Below are positions 42,049 to 52,133 of a DNA stretch of 64,000 nt, in pieces. Within the stretch, counting starts at the first letter, position 1; every line of letters starts with the position of its first letter. The notes beneath the pieces are model-generated. The model made no database searches. It saw only the letters and a list, made by a program, of their open reading frames with translations, and was not told the DNA's origin. Source of the stretch: CAZMZW01 sp963802275 (lineage in GTDB: Bacteria > Chloroflexota > Anaerolineae > Anaerolineales > Anaerolineaceae); NCBI GenBank assembly GCA_963802275.1, contig CAWDIB010000004.1, forward strand, positions 310,001 to 374,000, written 5' to 3'. A program made the position numbers and the translations under genes.

Positions 42049-45000
42049 TTACTGAACCATTTCTTCGGTTAGTTCATCCAACTTGAGACTGATGACCTGT
42101 GAAGTGGAATCCTTGCCCATGGTTACCCCATATAAAACATTGGCCAGTTGAACGGTGTTACGGTTGTGAGTGATGACAATAAATTGCGTCGATTCACTGA
42201 GTTCCCGCAACAGCTCGCCAAATCGCATCACGTTGGATTCATCCAGCATGGCATCAACCTCATCCAGGATGCAAAATGGCGTCGGTGAGACCTTTAATAA
42301 GGAGAATATCAAGGCAACGGCTGTCAGGCTTCTTTCGCCTCCGGACAATAAGGCCAATTCCTGTTTACGCTTGCCCGGAAGCATGGCTTGAATATCAATG
42401 CCTGACTCGGTAAGGTTTTCTTCATCTTCAATCACCAATTCGGCTGTACCGCCGCCAAATAATTTTTTAAAGATCTCCCTGAATTCATCATTTACCTTAT
42501 TGAAAGTTTTTTGGAATTCAGTTTTCATCAATTCATCCAGTTCCTTCACCACCAACCGCAGGTCGCCTTCCGCTTTTTCAAGATCCTGCAACTGCCCGGT
42601 GATGAAAACATGCCGTTCCTGGACTTCCTGGTATTCCTTCTGGGCTTCGGGATTGATTGGTCCCATCCGGCGCAATTGGGTGCGCTGCTGACGGATATCC
42701 TCCTCCAGGGAATCAGGGATTTGATCCAGCTTGGGCAAGTTTTCCACCATGCCTTCAATGGGCAGCGGTGTTGGACCTTCAACGGTCTGCCCATATTCAT
42801 ACAAAACCAGTCCAAAATCCTCCTCGATGCGTCTGCGCAAATTGTCCTGCTGATCACGCACGCGGTTCAATTTCATTTGCGCCTGGATGGTATGCCGCTC
42901 AATCACCGCGAATTGCTGGCGGGATTGATCCAACTCCCGCTGCAGTTTCTGGAAAGCGTTTTCCAAATCAACCAATTCAATTTCAACAGGTGAGATTTTT
43001 TGTTGTAATTGCTCCAATTTTCCGGCAACCTCATCCGCCTTCGATGAAAATTCCTGCCTGGAAGTGCGCACCTCCTGCAAAGTTCTTTCATTTTCATCGA
43101 CCCGATTGGTGGATTCTTCCTTTTGAGCATTTAATGTGTGAATCTCTTGCTCAATTTCTTTAATACGATCATCCAAATTGCGGGCTGCCTGTTCTTCGAG
43201 GGTTTTCTGGGCATTAGCAAAGTAAAGTTCCTCTTGAAGAGCTTCCAGCGGAATTTCTTTTAATTGAGCATAAAGTTGTATATTTCGTTCGCTTTGCTCT
43301 TTAATTTTTCCCTTTAACTCATCTTCTTCACTGGTAATTCCCGCCTGTTCTTCTTGCCCCTGCTTGATCTTGTTTGCCAGGTCGGCAATTTGCCCCGAAA
43401 GCCAATCCAGCCTGAGATTGATTTGATTAATTCTGCTGGCCTGAGAATTGGCTGAATTCGTTAACTCATCTGATGTTCTCTGGTTTGCAGCTCGTATTTC
43501 TTTTTCATTTTTCAAATTCTTTTCCAGTTCTGCCAATTGCTTTTCTTCATCATCAAGGAGTTTCTGAGAAAGGTTAATGGCAGTGAACAATTCCTTAAGC
43601 GAGCTGCTTAGTTCATCCTTTTCTCTTGTCCTGGAGATTGTTTTTACCCTGGTCTCTTTTCCAGCAATCACCAATCCATTTGGATGAAAGACCTCTCCCC
43701 GCAATGTTACCAGGCGGATATCACCAGTTGATTGCAGTGCCAATTGCTTGGCAATCGCACGGTCTTTGACAATAAAAACATTTCCAAGCAAGGCGGTAAT
43801 GACCTTCTGATAAGGTTCATTTATTTTGACCACATCGGCAGCCGAAATCACTTCTGCACCAGTAAAAGCGTCCAATTTACCGGCAGCATCTTTCGCCCAT
43901 GCTTGCACCAGCAAAGCGGTTCTGGCACTTTCATTATTCTCAATGAACTTCAGTACGTCATCAGGTTCTTTGCCCTCATCAAGAATAAGTGCCTCCAATA
44001 AATCGCCCAAAACAGATGCGATGGCCGTTTCATATTGTGCATCGGTCTTGATCTGGGAAAGTAGAAGGACATACTTCCCGGATAAGCGGCCGCTCTTTGA
44101 CGCGGTAAAAATACTCTTGGACCGGAAGTAAATCCGCTCAAGGTCTGTTCAGCATTCTTAAGGATATCCAACTGGGCTTGTTTGCTTAGGCGGGATGCTT
44201 CATGCCTGGAGATTTCCTCCCTCGTTTTCTTAATACTATTAAACCTGGATTGGATCTTCTCTTCAATCTCGCCAATGGTTTGATCATTTTGAGCAAGCGC
44301 CTCCTTGATTTTTTTAACGGCATCATTAATTTGCTCTTGCTCTTTTTCGATGGTTTTCCGATTCTCCTCATCATTCTGCGTGGACGAAGTCATATCAGCA
44401 ATATTTTTTTCATAGAGACCGATGCGCTGATCAAGTTCTTCTTTCCGCGCCCGGATCTGAACCTGCCTTGTTTCCCATGCTTGAACGGATTCACGAATCT
44501 TTCCGATTTCATCATCAATGCGCTGCCGTTCAGTCTGCCTTTCCACTATGCGCTGATTTAATACCGCATGCTGTTCCAAGACCACCCTCAAGTCCTCAGC
44601 TTTCTTTTCTCTCTCTTTTTGCCAGTCCTCCATTTGTTTCGTGCGGCTTGCAAGGCGTTCCTCTTGAAGCATGATCTCGCGATTCAAATCAAGCGCTTTA
44701 TCCTGGATGGATCTCTCCCGCTCCCCAAGGACCGCCAATTCCCTGTTCATTTCCTCTGCTGACAGGTGTAATTGCGAGGTTTCTTTGCGCCAATTGGACA
44801 GGTCGGTTCTTTTTATTGTTATTTGCGACTGAAATTCCTCCAGTTTAATTACTGTCTCCGATTGGTTCTGCCGCGCAGCAGTCAGCACACCTTCTTGTTT
44901 CTCATAAAAATCCTTCGCAAAGGTGAAATCCTCCTGGAGCTTATTCCATTGGAATCCATACCAATCACGCAGGAGAATGAATAAATCCGCCTTGAGGCGA

Positions 45001-45654
45001 TCGTACTCCCTGGCCCGTTCCGATTGTTTCTCCAGGCTTTTTAAACGCGGTCCCAATTCACTGAGGATGTCACGCACACGATCCATATTACGGAGAGTAT
45101 TATCCAGTTTTTGAATCGCCTCATCCCTTCTGGACCGATATAGCTCAATTCCGGCTGCTTCTTCAAAAAATCTTCTTCTCTCTTCGGGCTTTAAGGACAA
45201 CGCTGCATCCACCAAACCCTGTGCCAATGATTGTATAGGTTCTTTCAGATAGACCTGAATTAGCCAGGAGTTCATTGATCTCTTTCAAGCGCACCCGTGT
45301 GTTATTGAGCAAATACTCATTTTCTCCGCTGCGGTAAGCGCGCCTGGTCAAAGACACCTCGGCATAATCAATAGGCAACCAGCCATCCTCGTTATTAAAT
45401 AGAATGGTTGCGGATGCCATGGAAGCACGAGATCGATATTCTGACCCGGTGAAGATCATATCAATCGTCTTCTTGCCTCTTAATAAGCTGTATGCCTGTT
45501 CACCCAGTACCCAGCGGATTGCATCGGCAATGTTGGATTTTCCAGAACCATTGGGCCCAACAATTGCAGTGATCTGATCGGGAAATTCAAAGCGGGTCTT
45601 GCTGGCAAAAGTTTTATAACCCTGCAATTCGAGTGATTTTAATCGTTGCCTCAT
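42049..45654 (-). CDS. smc: Chromosome segregation protein SMC, frameshifted twice
   Basis: Condensin ATPase that organises the chromosome with ScpA, whose gene lies just beyond rnc. Corrected length is about 1195 residues. N-terminal: LELQGYKTFASKTRFEFPDQ, Walker A IVGPNGSGKSNIADAIRWVL. Coiled coils flank a hinge with EVISAADVVKI. C-terminal: LLSGGERSLTAVALIFSLLK and Walker B FCILDEVDAMLDESN. Breaks: an extra base at 45221-45223 (YTIIGQGLVDAALS is split) and a missing base near 44119 just before the hinge. An intact smc is expected in a living cell, so both breaks are likely sequence errors. It overlaps the end of rnc by ATGA. Confidence 0.93.
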
Positions 45655-46397
45655 TTTTTCCTTTTTTGGTTCGCCAAGACCATTTGCGTGAGCGCCTTGC
45701 GAGCTGCGGATTTTTCGGCATCCTGTTTGCTGCTTCCCTCACCACTCCCCATGATCTCTTTGTTCACTGATACTTGAACCAAGAATGTTTTGGAATGGTC
45801 AGGACCGGTGGCACTGACCAACTGATACTTGGGTGGCGGGAAGCCGAACGATTGCGCCCACTCCTGGAGAATTGATTTTGGATCTTCATTCTTGTGATTT
45901 TCCAGAACTTCCAAAGAGGCAATTTCAAGCTGTGGATAAAGGAATTGATTTACTCCCTTCAAACCCGCGTCAAGGTAAATGGCGCCAATCAGGGCTTCAA
46001 AAGCATCGCATAAAACACTATTGCGCAGCCTTCCGCCAGCCTTGGCTTCACCGCGGCCAAGGCGGAGACTGTTGCCAAGTTTAATTTTGCGGGCAAAATC
46101 GGCCAGTTGCGGGGTTTGTACCAGGGCAGATCGCATCTGGGTAAGACCGCCTTCCGGCATTTCCGGGTAATGATTGTACAACCATTCTCCCACTACAAAA
46201 TCCAAAACAGCATCGCCAAGAAATTCAAGTCGTTCATTATCTTCAATCACATCCGGATGTTCATTAACAAAAGATCGATGGGTGAGTGCCCGAGTGATCA
46301 GCGACAAATCTTTGATCTTCAACTTCAGACGCTTGACCAACTCAAGACTTGTCTCCAGTTTTTGAGCTTTTTTTTCAATTTTGGGCATACCCGCCAT
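45651..46397 (-). CDS. rnc: Ribonuclease III
   Basis: Cuts double-stranded RNA, including rRNA precursors. 248 residues: catalytic domain with the signature NERLEFLGDAVLDFVVGEWL, then VLCDAFEALIGAIYLDAGLK with further acidic metal ligands; residues 180-245 form a double-stranded RNA-binding domain (DPKSILQEWAQSFGFPPPKY, GSGEGSSKQDAEKSAARKAL). The downstream smc starts within its stop codon. The divergent scpA gene starts 105 bp away. Start MAG is used; MPKIEKK three codons on is also possible. Confidence 0.95.
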   Translation of the reverse strand: MAGMPKIEKKAQKLETSLELVKRLKLKIKDLSLITRALTHRSFVNEHPDVIEDNERLEFLGDAVLDFVVGEWLYNHYPEMPEGGLTQMRSALVQTPQLADFARKIKLGNSLRLGRGEAKAGGRLRNSVLCDAFEALIGAIYLDAGLKGVNQFLYPQLEIASLEVLENHKNEDPKSILQEWAQSFGFPPPKYQLVSATGPDHSKTFLVQVSVNKEIMGSGEGSSKQDAEKSAARKALTQMVLANQKRKK

Positions 46398-46487
46398 TAT
46401 CCTGTTTCAGAACTGATGATGTTTGCAATTGTACCAACAATCCATTTTATTTTTTTATTCAACAGCCGGGATGGAAAATTTTACCAC

Positions 46488-46496
46488 TGCTATAAT
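46488..46496 (+). promoter_or_regulatory. Extended -10 promoter of scpA
   Basis: TGCTATAAT, an extended -10 element, ends six bases before the GTG of scpA. No good -35 hexamer accompanies it. Transcription would start at or very near the GTG, leaving no leader. Confidence 0.55.
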
Positions 46497-46502
46497 TAGC
46501 GC

Positions 46503-47273
46503 GTGACTTTTCAATCCTTTGTACCATCCACTTCAAAGTACCAAATTGCCACTGAAATCTATTCCGGCCCGCTTGATCTGCTCCTGCAGCTCATTGAAAA
46601 AGCGGAATTGGATATCACCCGTCTTTCGCTGGCTAAGGTCACTGATCAGTACCTGCAGTATTTAAAATCACTGGCTGTCAGGGATCCCATTGAAGTTTCC
46701 GCCTTTCTTGTCATGGCAGCCCGGTTGGTGCTCATCAAATCCCTGGTACTACTCCCCCGCCCCGAGACGATATCCACTTTACCTGAGGAGGACCCCGGTG
46801 AAATCCTGGCAAGGCAGCTTATTACTTACAAAAGGTTCAAAGAAATCGCCCTATTGCTGCGTGAAAGGGAATCCAAAGGACTGCGCACCTTCCTGCGCAT
46901 GGCTCCCCAACCAAAGATAGCTGGAAAATGGGTACCTGATGAACTGAATATCAATGAACTGGCACAAGCTTACCTGAATTTGCTCAATTCTGTTGCGCGT
47001 CTTCACCCGTTGAAGGAAGCAGTCAGTATTTCCGCCATTACCCTGCGGGAAAAAATTGATGAGATTGTCACCATCCTGCAAACCGCAAACCGGTCCACTT
47101 TTAATGGGCTATTAAAGAACAAGCACACCCGTCTGGAAATCATCGTCACCTTTCTTGCCCTGCTGGAATTGATCAAACATCATTCAATTCTCGCCTTGCA
47201 GGAAAATCCATTTGAAGAAATTCAGTTGGAGAAAATTGGCGACCTGCAGACGGAAATTGAGACCGAATTGTAG
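46503..47273 (+). CDS. scpA: Segregation and condensation protein A
   Basis: Kleisin that closes the SMC ring. 256 residues. N-terminal YSGPLDLLLQLIEKAELDIT and the helix VTDQYLQYLKSL; the middle PIEVSAFLVMAARLVLIKSL and LLPRPE; C-terminal helix-turn-helix region FLALLELIKHHSILALQENP. It starts with GTG, and the -10 element is six bases away, so translation is likely leaderless. The smc-rnc pair is divergent. scpB is not in the window; mutS follows with an 18-bp gap. Confidence 0.92.
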   Translation: MTFQSFVPSTSKYQIATEIYSGPLDLLLQLIEKAELDITRLSLAKVTDQYLQYLKSLAVRDPIEVSAFLVMAARLVLIKSLVLLPRPETISTLPEEDPGEILARQLITYKRFKEIALLLRERESKGLRTFLRMAPQPKIAGKWVPDELNINELAQAYLNLLNSVARLHPLKEAVSISAITLREKIDEIVTILQTANRSTFNGLLKNKHTRLEIIVTFLALLELIKHHSILALQENPFEEIQLEKIGDLQTEIETEL

Positions 47274-47291
47274 ACTCTATAGATACTTACC

Positions 47292-49859
47292 ATGATGACG
47301 CTTGATAACATCACTCCCATCCGCAAGCAATATCTGGAAATCAAGAAACAACACCCTGATGCGATTCTGTTTTTCCGCCTGGGAGATTTTTATGAAACCT
47401 TTGACAAGGATGCCGAAACCACTTCAAAGATCCTGGATATTGTCCTCACCTCACGAAACGTGGCCAGAGGCCAGCGTATCCCAATGGCAGGCATACCCTA
47501 CCATGCGGCAGAAAATTATATCGGGCGGCTGATTGAAAATGGATACCATGTAGCCATTTGCGAACAGGTTGGTGAACAACCCAAACGGGGGTTATTCCCA
47601 AGAAAAGTCATACGCATCATCACTCCCGGCACCATTATTGAACCGGGTTTGCTCAAAAAAGAAAGAAATAATTACCTGATGGCTTTATTACCGGAAGGGA
47701 ATAAGGCAGGCATTGCTTACATTGATATTTCAACCGGTGAATTTTTCTGCACAGAATTTGAAAATGCGGATTTGCCAAAATTCTTGAGTGCTGAAATATC
47801 ACGAGTGCAGCCAGCGGAAATAATCCTGCCAGAATCCTGGGAAAATCAACCATTTAATTCTCACCATATTTCCAAGATTCCAGATTGGAAATTTGAATTC
47901 AATCGTTGCCATTCGGTACTAACTTCCCGTTTCAACACCGCCTCCATGGATGGTTTTGGTTTCAGAGGTAAGAGCATGGCGTTGAGAAGCGCAGGAGCGG
48001 TTTTGCAATATTTGGAATCCACTGACCCGAATCTTCTCAATCAAATTCATCGTCCCACCCTCTATTCCACCGAAGAATTCATGGTGCTGGATTCCGTCAC
48101 ACGCCGAAACCTGGAGTTGACGGAAACACTTCGGCAGCCTGATGAGAGCGGTTCATTACTGGCTGTTATTGATAATACGGTCACCCCAATGGGCAAGCGA
48201 CTCATCCGGCAATGGCTGCAAAAGCCACTGGTAAACCTGCAGGAAATCGAAGGCCGTCAGGCGGGGGTCAGTTTTTTTATTGAAAATGACCTTTTAAGAG
48301 CAGAATATAAAAACCTGATCAGACATATCGCGGACCTTGAACGATTAATCCAGCGTATCTATTCTGAGCATGCCATTCCCAGAGATTTGCTCTCGCTGCG
48401 GAATTCGCTGGCGATCTTTCCAGAAATTGAACTGTCATTCTCCCATGAAAATGAATTTATCAAGCAAGTTTTTCGAAATTTTTCCACCTGCAAAAATGCC
48501 CATGATTTACTTGACCGAGCGATATCAGATGATGCTCCTGCCACCTTGCAGAATACGGGCATTTTCAAAGCAGGGTATTCCCAGGAACTGGACCTACTGA
48601 TTTCAAATTCACAAAATGCCCGTGAGTGGATCTCGAATCTTGAAAAGATAGAACGGGAACGGACCGGCATAAAGACACTCAAGGTGGGTTATAACAAGAT
48701 ATTTGGTTATTACATCGAAATAACGCATGCCAATACGGAATCGGTACCGGCAGAATATATTCGCAAACAAACCCTGGTCAATGCCGAGCGGTATATCACT
48801 CCAGAAATGAAGGAATATGAAACCCTGATTTTAAATTCTCAGGAGCAAATTCATTCCCTTGAAGTCCATTTATTCAGGCAGATCAGCCAGGAAATATCCA
48901 AGTTCGCCCCAGAAATACTTGCCAGCTGCATGTGCCTTGCCGAGTTGGATGTTTTAAGTTGCTTTGCTGAGACCAGTGATAACCGGCGTTATTGCAGACC
49001 GGAAATGACAAATGATACGTCCCTTGAGATCATCGCCGGGCGTCACCCGGTTGTGGAGCAGACGATAACCAATTTATCGTTCGTGCCGAATGATACCGTC
49101 TTTGACAAAGACGAAATCATCCGCATCATTACCGGTCCAAATATGAGCGGAAAAAGCACCTATTTACGCCAGGTGGCATTGATCGTTCTCCTCGCCCAGA
49201 TCGGCTGCTATGTGCCAGCCGAAAGCGCCAGACTGGGAATTGTGGATAGGATTTTCACCCGCATAGGGGCGAAAGACGAAATCTTTGCCGGCCAATCGAC
49301 ATTCATGGTGGAAATGGTTGAAACCGCCAATATATTAAATAATGCCACCCAGCGCAGTCTCATCATCCTGGATGAAATCGGCCGGGGTACCAGTACCTAT
49401 GATGGACTGTCGATTGCCTGGTCTGTCGCGGAATATATTCATAACCATCCCAAATTGAAGGCAAGGACTTTGTTTGCCACTCATTACCATGAATTGACCC
49501 AATTAAGTGCAACATTTCCGGGAATCCGCAACTACAATATTGCCGTGACCGAATCTGGAAATGACGTGGTTTTTCTGCATAAGATCATCCCTGGTGGAGC
49601 AGATAAATCTTATGGAATCCATGTCGCCCAACTGGCAGGCATTCCCATGCCGGTCATCCAGCGAGCCAGGGAATTATTAAACCAGTTGGAAAACACGGCA
49701 AAGAATGAGCAGCCCGTCCTGGATATTCCACAGCAGATAGGATTATTTCCTGAGAACAATCCATTCCTGGAAGAGCTGAACAAAATTGACCTCAATTCAA
49801 CTTCCCCATTGGATGCCCTAAATCGTCTTTACGAGTGGAAGAGACGATTTGAAAAATGA
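47292..49859 (+). CDS. mutS: DNA mismatch repair protein MutS
   Basis: Binds mismatches and starts repair. 855 residues, the full length. Residues 5-115: mismatch-binding domain with YLEIKKQHPDAILFFRLGDF (Phe-x-Glu in FYETF); lever and clamp domains follow; ATPase with TGPNMSGKSTYLRQVALIVL and FMVEMVETANILNNA near 640-690; Walker B SLIILDEIGRGTSTYDGLSI; C-terminal LLNQLENTAK dimer region. Closely follows scpA. No mutL is in the window. Confidence 0.97.
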   Translation: MMTLDNITPIRKQYLEIKKQHPDAILFFRLGDFYETFDKDAETTSKILDIVLTSRNVARGQRIPMAGIPYHAAENYIGRLIENGYHVAICEQVGEQPKRGLFPRKVIRIITPGTIIEPGLLKKERNNYLMALLPEGNKAGIAYIDISTGEFFCTEFENADLPKFLSAEISRVQPAEIILPESWENQPFNSHHISKIPDWKFEFNRCHSVLTSRFNTASMDGFGFRGKSMALRSAGAVLQYLESTDPNLLNQIHRPTLYSTEEFMVLDSVTRRNLELTETLRQPDESGSLLAVIDNTVTPMGKRLIRQWLQKPLVNLQEIEGRQAGVSFFIENDLLRAEYKNLIRHIADLERLIQRIYSEHAIPRDLLSLRNSLAIFPEIELSFSHENEFIKQVFRNFSTCKNAHDLLDRAISDDAPATLQNTGIFKAGYSQELDLLISNSQNAREWISNLEKIERERTGIKTLKVGYNKIFGYYIEITHANTESVPAEYIRKQTLVNAERYITPEMKEYETLILNSQEQIHSLEVHLFRQISQEISKFAPEILASCMCLAELDVLSCFAETSDNRRYCRPEMTNDTSLEIIAGRHPVVEQTITNLSFVPNDTVFDKDEIIRIITGPNMSGKSTYLRQVALIVLLAQIGCYVPAESARLGIVDRIFTRIGAKDEIFAGQSTFMVEMVETANILNNATQRSLIILDEIGRGTSTYDGLSIAWSVAEYIHNHPKLKARTLFATHYHELTQLSATFPGIRNYNIAVTESGNDVVFLHKIIPGGADKSYGIHVAQLAGIPMPVIQRARELLNQLENTAKNEQPVLDIPQQIGLFPENNPFLEELNKIDLNSTSPLDALNRLYEWKRRFEK

Positions 49860-49881
49860 TAATCCATTGTTGTTTATTATC

Positions 49882-50805
49882 CTACTTTACGCCCTTAATC
49901 CAGTCCCTGACACCATTCAAGAATTCCTCACCGGTCATTATTCGCCTGCCTTGAGGCTGCACGACATCCAATACTAAAACTCCCTCACCCGTCCCTAATG
50001 CAGGTTTTTTACTGACGATCGAAGTTGCACCTGGCTCCATTGACTTGCCTGCATCCACATGAGCTCCGAGTACTTTAATCAACTGATCATTCCATTGAAA
50101 AAAAGCGCCCGGCCATGGATCATAAGCACGAACCATCCTCTCAAGATATTCAGCCGGTTGTTTGAAATCCATCTGCCCATTACTTTTCCTTAGTAATCTT
50201 GTCAGGGTGACTTTGTCATTATCCTGCTGAACCGGTAGGATCTGGCCAGTCAAAAACCCATCCAGAGTTTTTACCAGCAATTCAGCGCCTGTCTTTGATA
50301 ATTTTTTGGAAAGGGTTGAAGCATTATCACTGGCATCGATCGGTAAAGTCGAGTTTGACAAAATAGGCCCGGTATCCAGCCCCTCATCCATTTTCATAAT
50401 GGTAACACCCGTCTGCTCATCACCTGCCAAGATTGCAGATTGAATGGGAGAAGCGCCCCGCCAGCGCGGTAGAAGGGAAGCATGTACATTGATGCAACCA
50501 TATTTTGGCAGTTCGATCAGTTGCCTGGATAAAATCTGGCCGTAAGCAGCCACCACAATCAAATCAGGTGCGAAGTCAGCCAGGATTGAGACAAACCCAG
50601 CATCCTTGATTTTTACTGGCTGAAGAACATTCAATCCAATTGACAGAGCCAGTTTTTTGATCGCGGAATATTCGGTTTTCGCCCCCCTACCCGAAGGCTT
50701 TTCCGGTTGGGTGACAACTGCAGATATCCTGTATTCCTGAACCAATCTTTCCAAGACAGGCACAGCGAATTCAGATGAACCAAGGAAAATAATTTGCGTT
50801 TCCAT
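49882..50805 (-). CDS. fmt: Methionyl-tRNA formyltransferase
   Basis: Formylates initiator Met-tRNA with 10-formyl-tetrahydrofolate. About 307 residues. METQIIFLGSSEFAVPVLER begins the family; KYGCINVHASLLPRWRGASP and IQSAILAGDEQTGVTIMKMD carry the Asn-His-Asp catalytic site; the C-terminal tRNA-binding domain includes RMVRAYDPWPGAFFQWNDQL. Start at 50805 is chosen for family fit; the frame extends 11 codons further. No def (deformylase) gene is adjacent. Converges on mutS. Confidence 0.93.
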   Translation of the reverse strand: METQIIFLGSSEFAVPVLERLVQEYRISAVVTQPEKPSGRGAKTEYSAIKKLALSIGLNVLQPVKIKDAGFVSILADFAPDLIVVAAYGQILSRQLIELPKYGCINVHASLLPRWRGASPIQSAILAGDEQTGVTIMKMDEGLDTGPILSNSTLPIDASDNASTLSKKLSKTGAELLVKTLDGFLTGQILPVQQDNDKVTLTRLLRKSNGQMDFKQPAEYLERMVRAYDPWPGAFFQWNDQLIKVLGAHVDAGKSMEPGATSIVSKKPALGTGEGVLVLDVVQPQGRRIMTGEEFLNGVRDWIKGVK

Positions 50806-50895
50806 TAATTTCATTTTAGCATGGGTGAAGTCATTCATTGGTAATCAGGATGCAATATAATAATTTTCAAGAAGATTCCTAAAGGAAATGGAATT

Positions 50896-51154
50896 GTGAA
50901 GACAGACAGAAAAGATCAAATCATTTTATATGGAACTCACTGGTGTGGCGATACAATGCGGGCTTGTCGTTTCATGGATGAACACGACATTCATTATCAA
51001 TTTATTGATATCGATGAAAACAAAAATGGGGAAAAAATTGTCCGGGATGCCAATCACGGCGCACGGTCTGTGCCCACCATTGTTTTTCCCGACGGAACCA
51101 TCTTTAACCGAACCAGATGAAAAAACCCTGGCCAAAAAGTGTGGTATTTGCTAA
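50896..51154 (+). CDS. Glutaredoxin/mycoredoxin-like protein, frameshifted
   Basis: Thiol-disulfide reductase-type fold. The first frame gives IILYGTHWCGDTMRACRFMD and GARSVPTIVFPDGTIF; the second gives TEPDEKTLAKKCGIC. One extra A in the run near 51104-51107 parts them; corrected, about 85 residues. The usual CxxC is CGDT here, so a single active-site Cys is likely; a further Cys six residues on and a C-terminal CGIC are unusual. GTG start at 50896 with AAAGGAAATGG upstream. Divergent from fmt. Confidence 0.75.
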
Positions 51155-51162
51155 GGTTGTAA

Positions 51163-51435
51163 TTATTCCTTTTTTCGGATGGCAATGAGGTAAGTCAAAA
51201 TGGCAACGATCACTCCCAGGATGACCACTAAAAAATAAAAAACAGGTTCATTCCTTTCCAAATAAATCTCTGTTTTCTTCTTGAGTTTATCTTTTAATGT
51301 TTGAACAAATCCCGGATCGGGTTCAACCGGTGCGAGAATTTTTTTTAGCCGTTTTTCGATTTGGTCAACATCAAAAGAATCAGCAATGTCGGTCATTTCT
51401 TGTTTTATATAATCCTTATTATTATTAACCCGCAC
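51163..51435 (-). CDS. Small membrane protein downstream of an ECF sigma factor, possible anti-sigma factor
   Basis: 90 residues. Residues 1-60 are soluble and charged (DSFDVDQIEKRLKKILAPVE, then DPGFVQTLKDKLKKKTEIYL); residues 65-87 are one membrane helix (VFYFLVVILGVIVAILTYLI) with a basic tail. It follows the sigma gene by 12 bp and starts with GTG. The location and single helix suggest an anti-sigma role, but no anti-sigma zinc motif is present and the domain is too short for the common families. Function is inferred from position. Confidence 0.55.
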   Translation of the reverse strand: MRVNNNKDYIKQEMTDIADSFDVDQIEKRLKKILAPVEPDPGFVQTLKDKLKKKTEIYLERNEPVFYFLVVILGVIVAILTYLIAIRKKE

Positions 51436-51447
51436 CTTTGTTTTCGG

Positions 51448-52005
51448 TTATGTTTCCGGGTAGATATTACGCAATTCCAGCAAGGTGCGATGGTAAAGAC
51501 TTTTAATGGCGCCTTCGCTTCTCCCCAATATCCTGGCAATTTCTTGGTTGGGCATGTCATCCACAAACTTTAATATAATCACCAATTGACGGTCTGCCGG
51601 CAGCTTGCGAATGGTTGTCAGTAGTGTTTCCAATTGTTCATTGCGGATGAGGCGCGTCTCCAAATGCTCGGCTTGCGGCAGCTGAAATTCATGATCCTCA
51701 ATCGGCACTTCCCTTTTGCGGTTGGTATCACGGTAGAAATTGGCCACCAGATTGTGGGCAATGCGATAAAGCCAGCCGGAAAATGGTACATCCGTTTTTT
51801 GATAGTTGCTGATATGCTTTAATGCCCGCTGGAAAACCCTTGCGGTCAGATCCTCCGCATCCGATTTATTCCCTGTCCGGTAATAAATGTAATTGTAGAT
51901 CTTCTGAACATTTTCCAGATATAAACCACCAAATGCTTCAAAATCCCCATTCACTGCCTTATCGATGGCATCCGCCATTGGTTTTTGGGATTTGTTTTTC
52001 ATCAT
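51448..52005 (-). CDS. RNA polymerase sigma-70 factor, ECF type
   Basis: 185 residues. Region 2: LYLENVQKIYNYIYYRTGNK, DAEDLTARVFQRALKHIS and PFSGWLYRIAHNLVANFYRD; region 4: IRKLPADRQLVIILKFVDDM then NQEIARILGRSEGAIKSLYH. The two-domain layout without region 3 identifies an extracytoplasmic-function factor. It is cotranscribed with the small membrane protein that may hold it inactive. Targets unknown; no obvious ECF promoter was found next to it. Confidence 0.88.
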   Translation of the reverse strand: MMKNKSQKPMADAIDKAVNGDFEAFGGLYLENVQKIYNYIYYRTGNKSDAEDLTARVFQRALKHISNYQKTDVPFSGWLYRIAHNLVANFYRDTNRKREVPIEDHEFQLPQAEHLETRLIRNEQLETLLTTIRKLPADRQLVIILKFVDDMPNQEIARILGRSEGAIKSLYHRTLLELRNIYPET

Positions 52006-52133
52006 AAGATGACAATCATCGTAAAAGCAGCATACATCCTACCGATTTTACACGAATTTGAGTTGAATCCACTTGCAAAAGCTCCATGAAGAAGATAAAC
52101 TAATGCCCGTTAACCCCATCACTGGAGAATAAT

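Noticed and set aside
42049..45654. Three separate genes instead of smc
   Set aside because: The three frames join into one canonical SMC sequence with one-base corrections, including the conserved QGLVDAALS segment.
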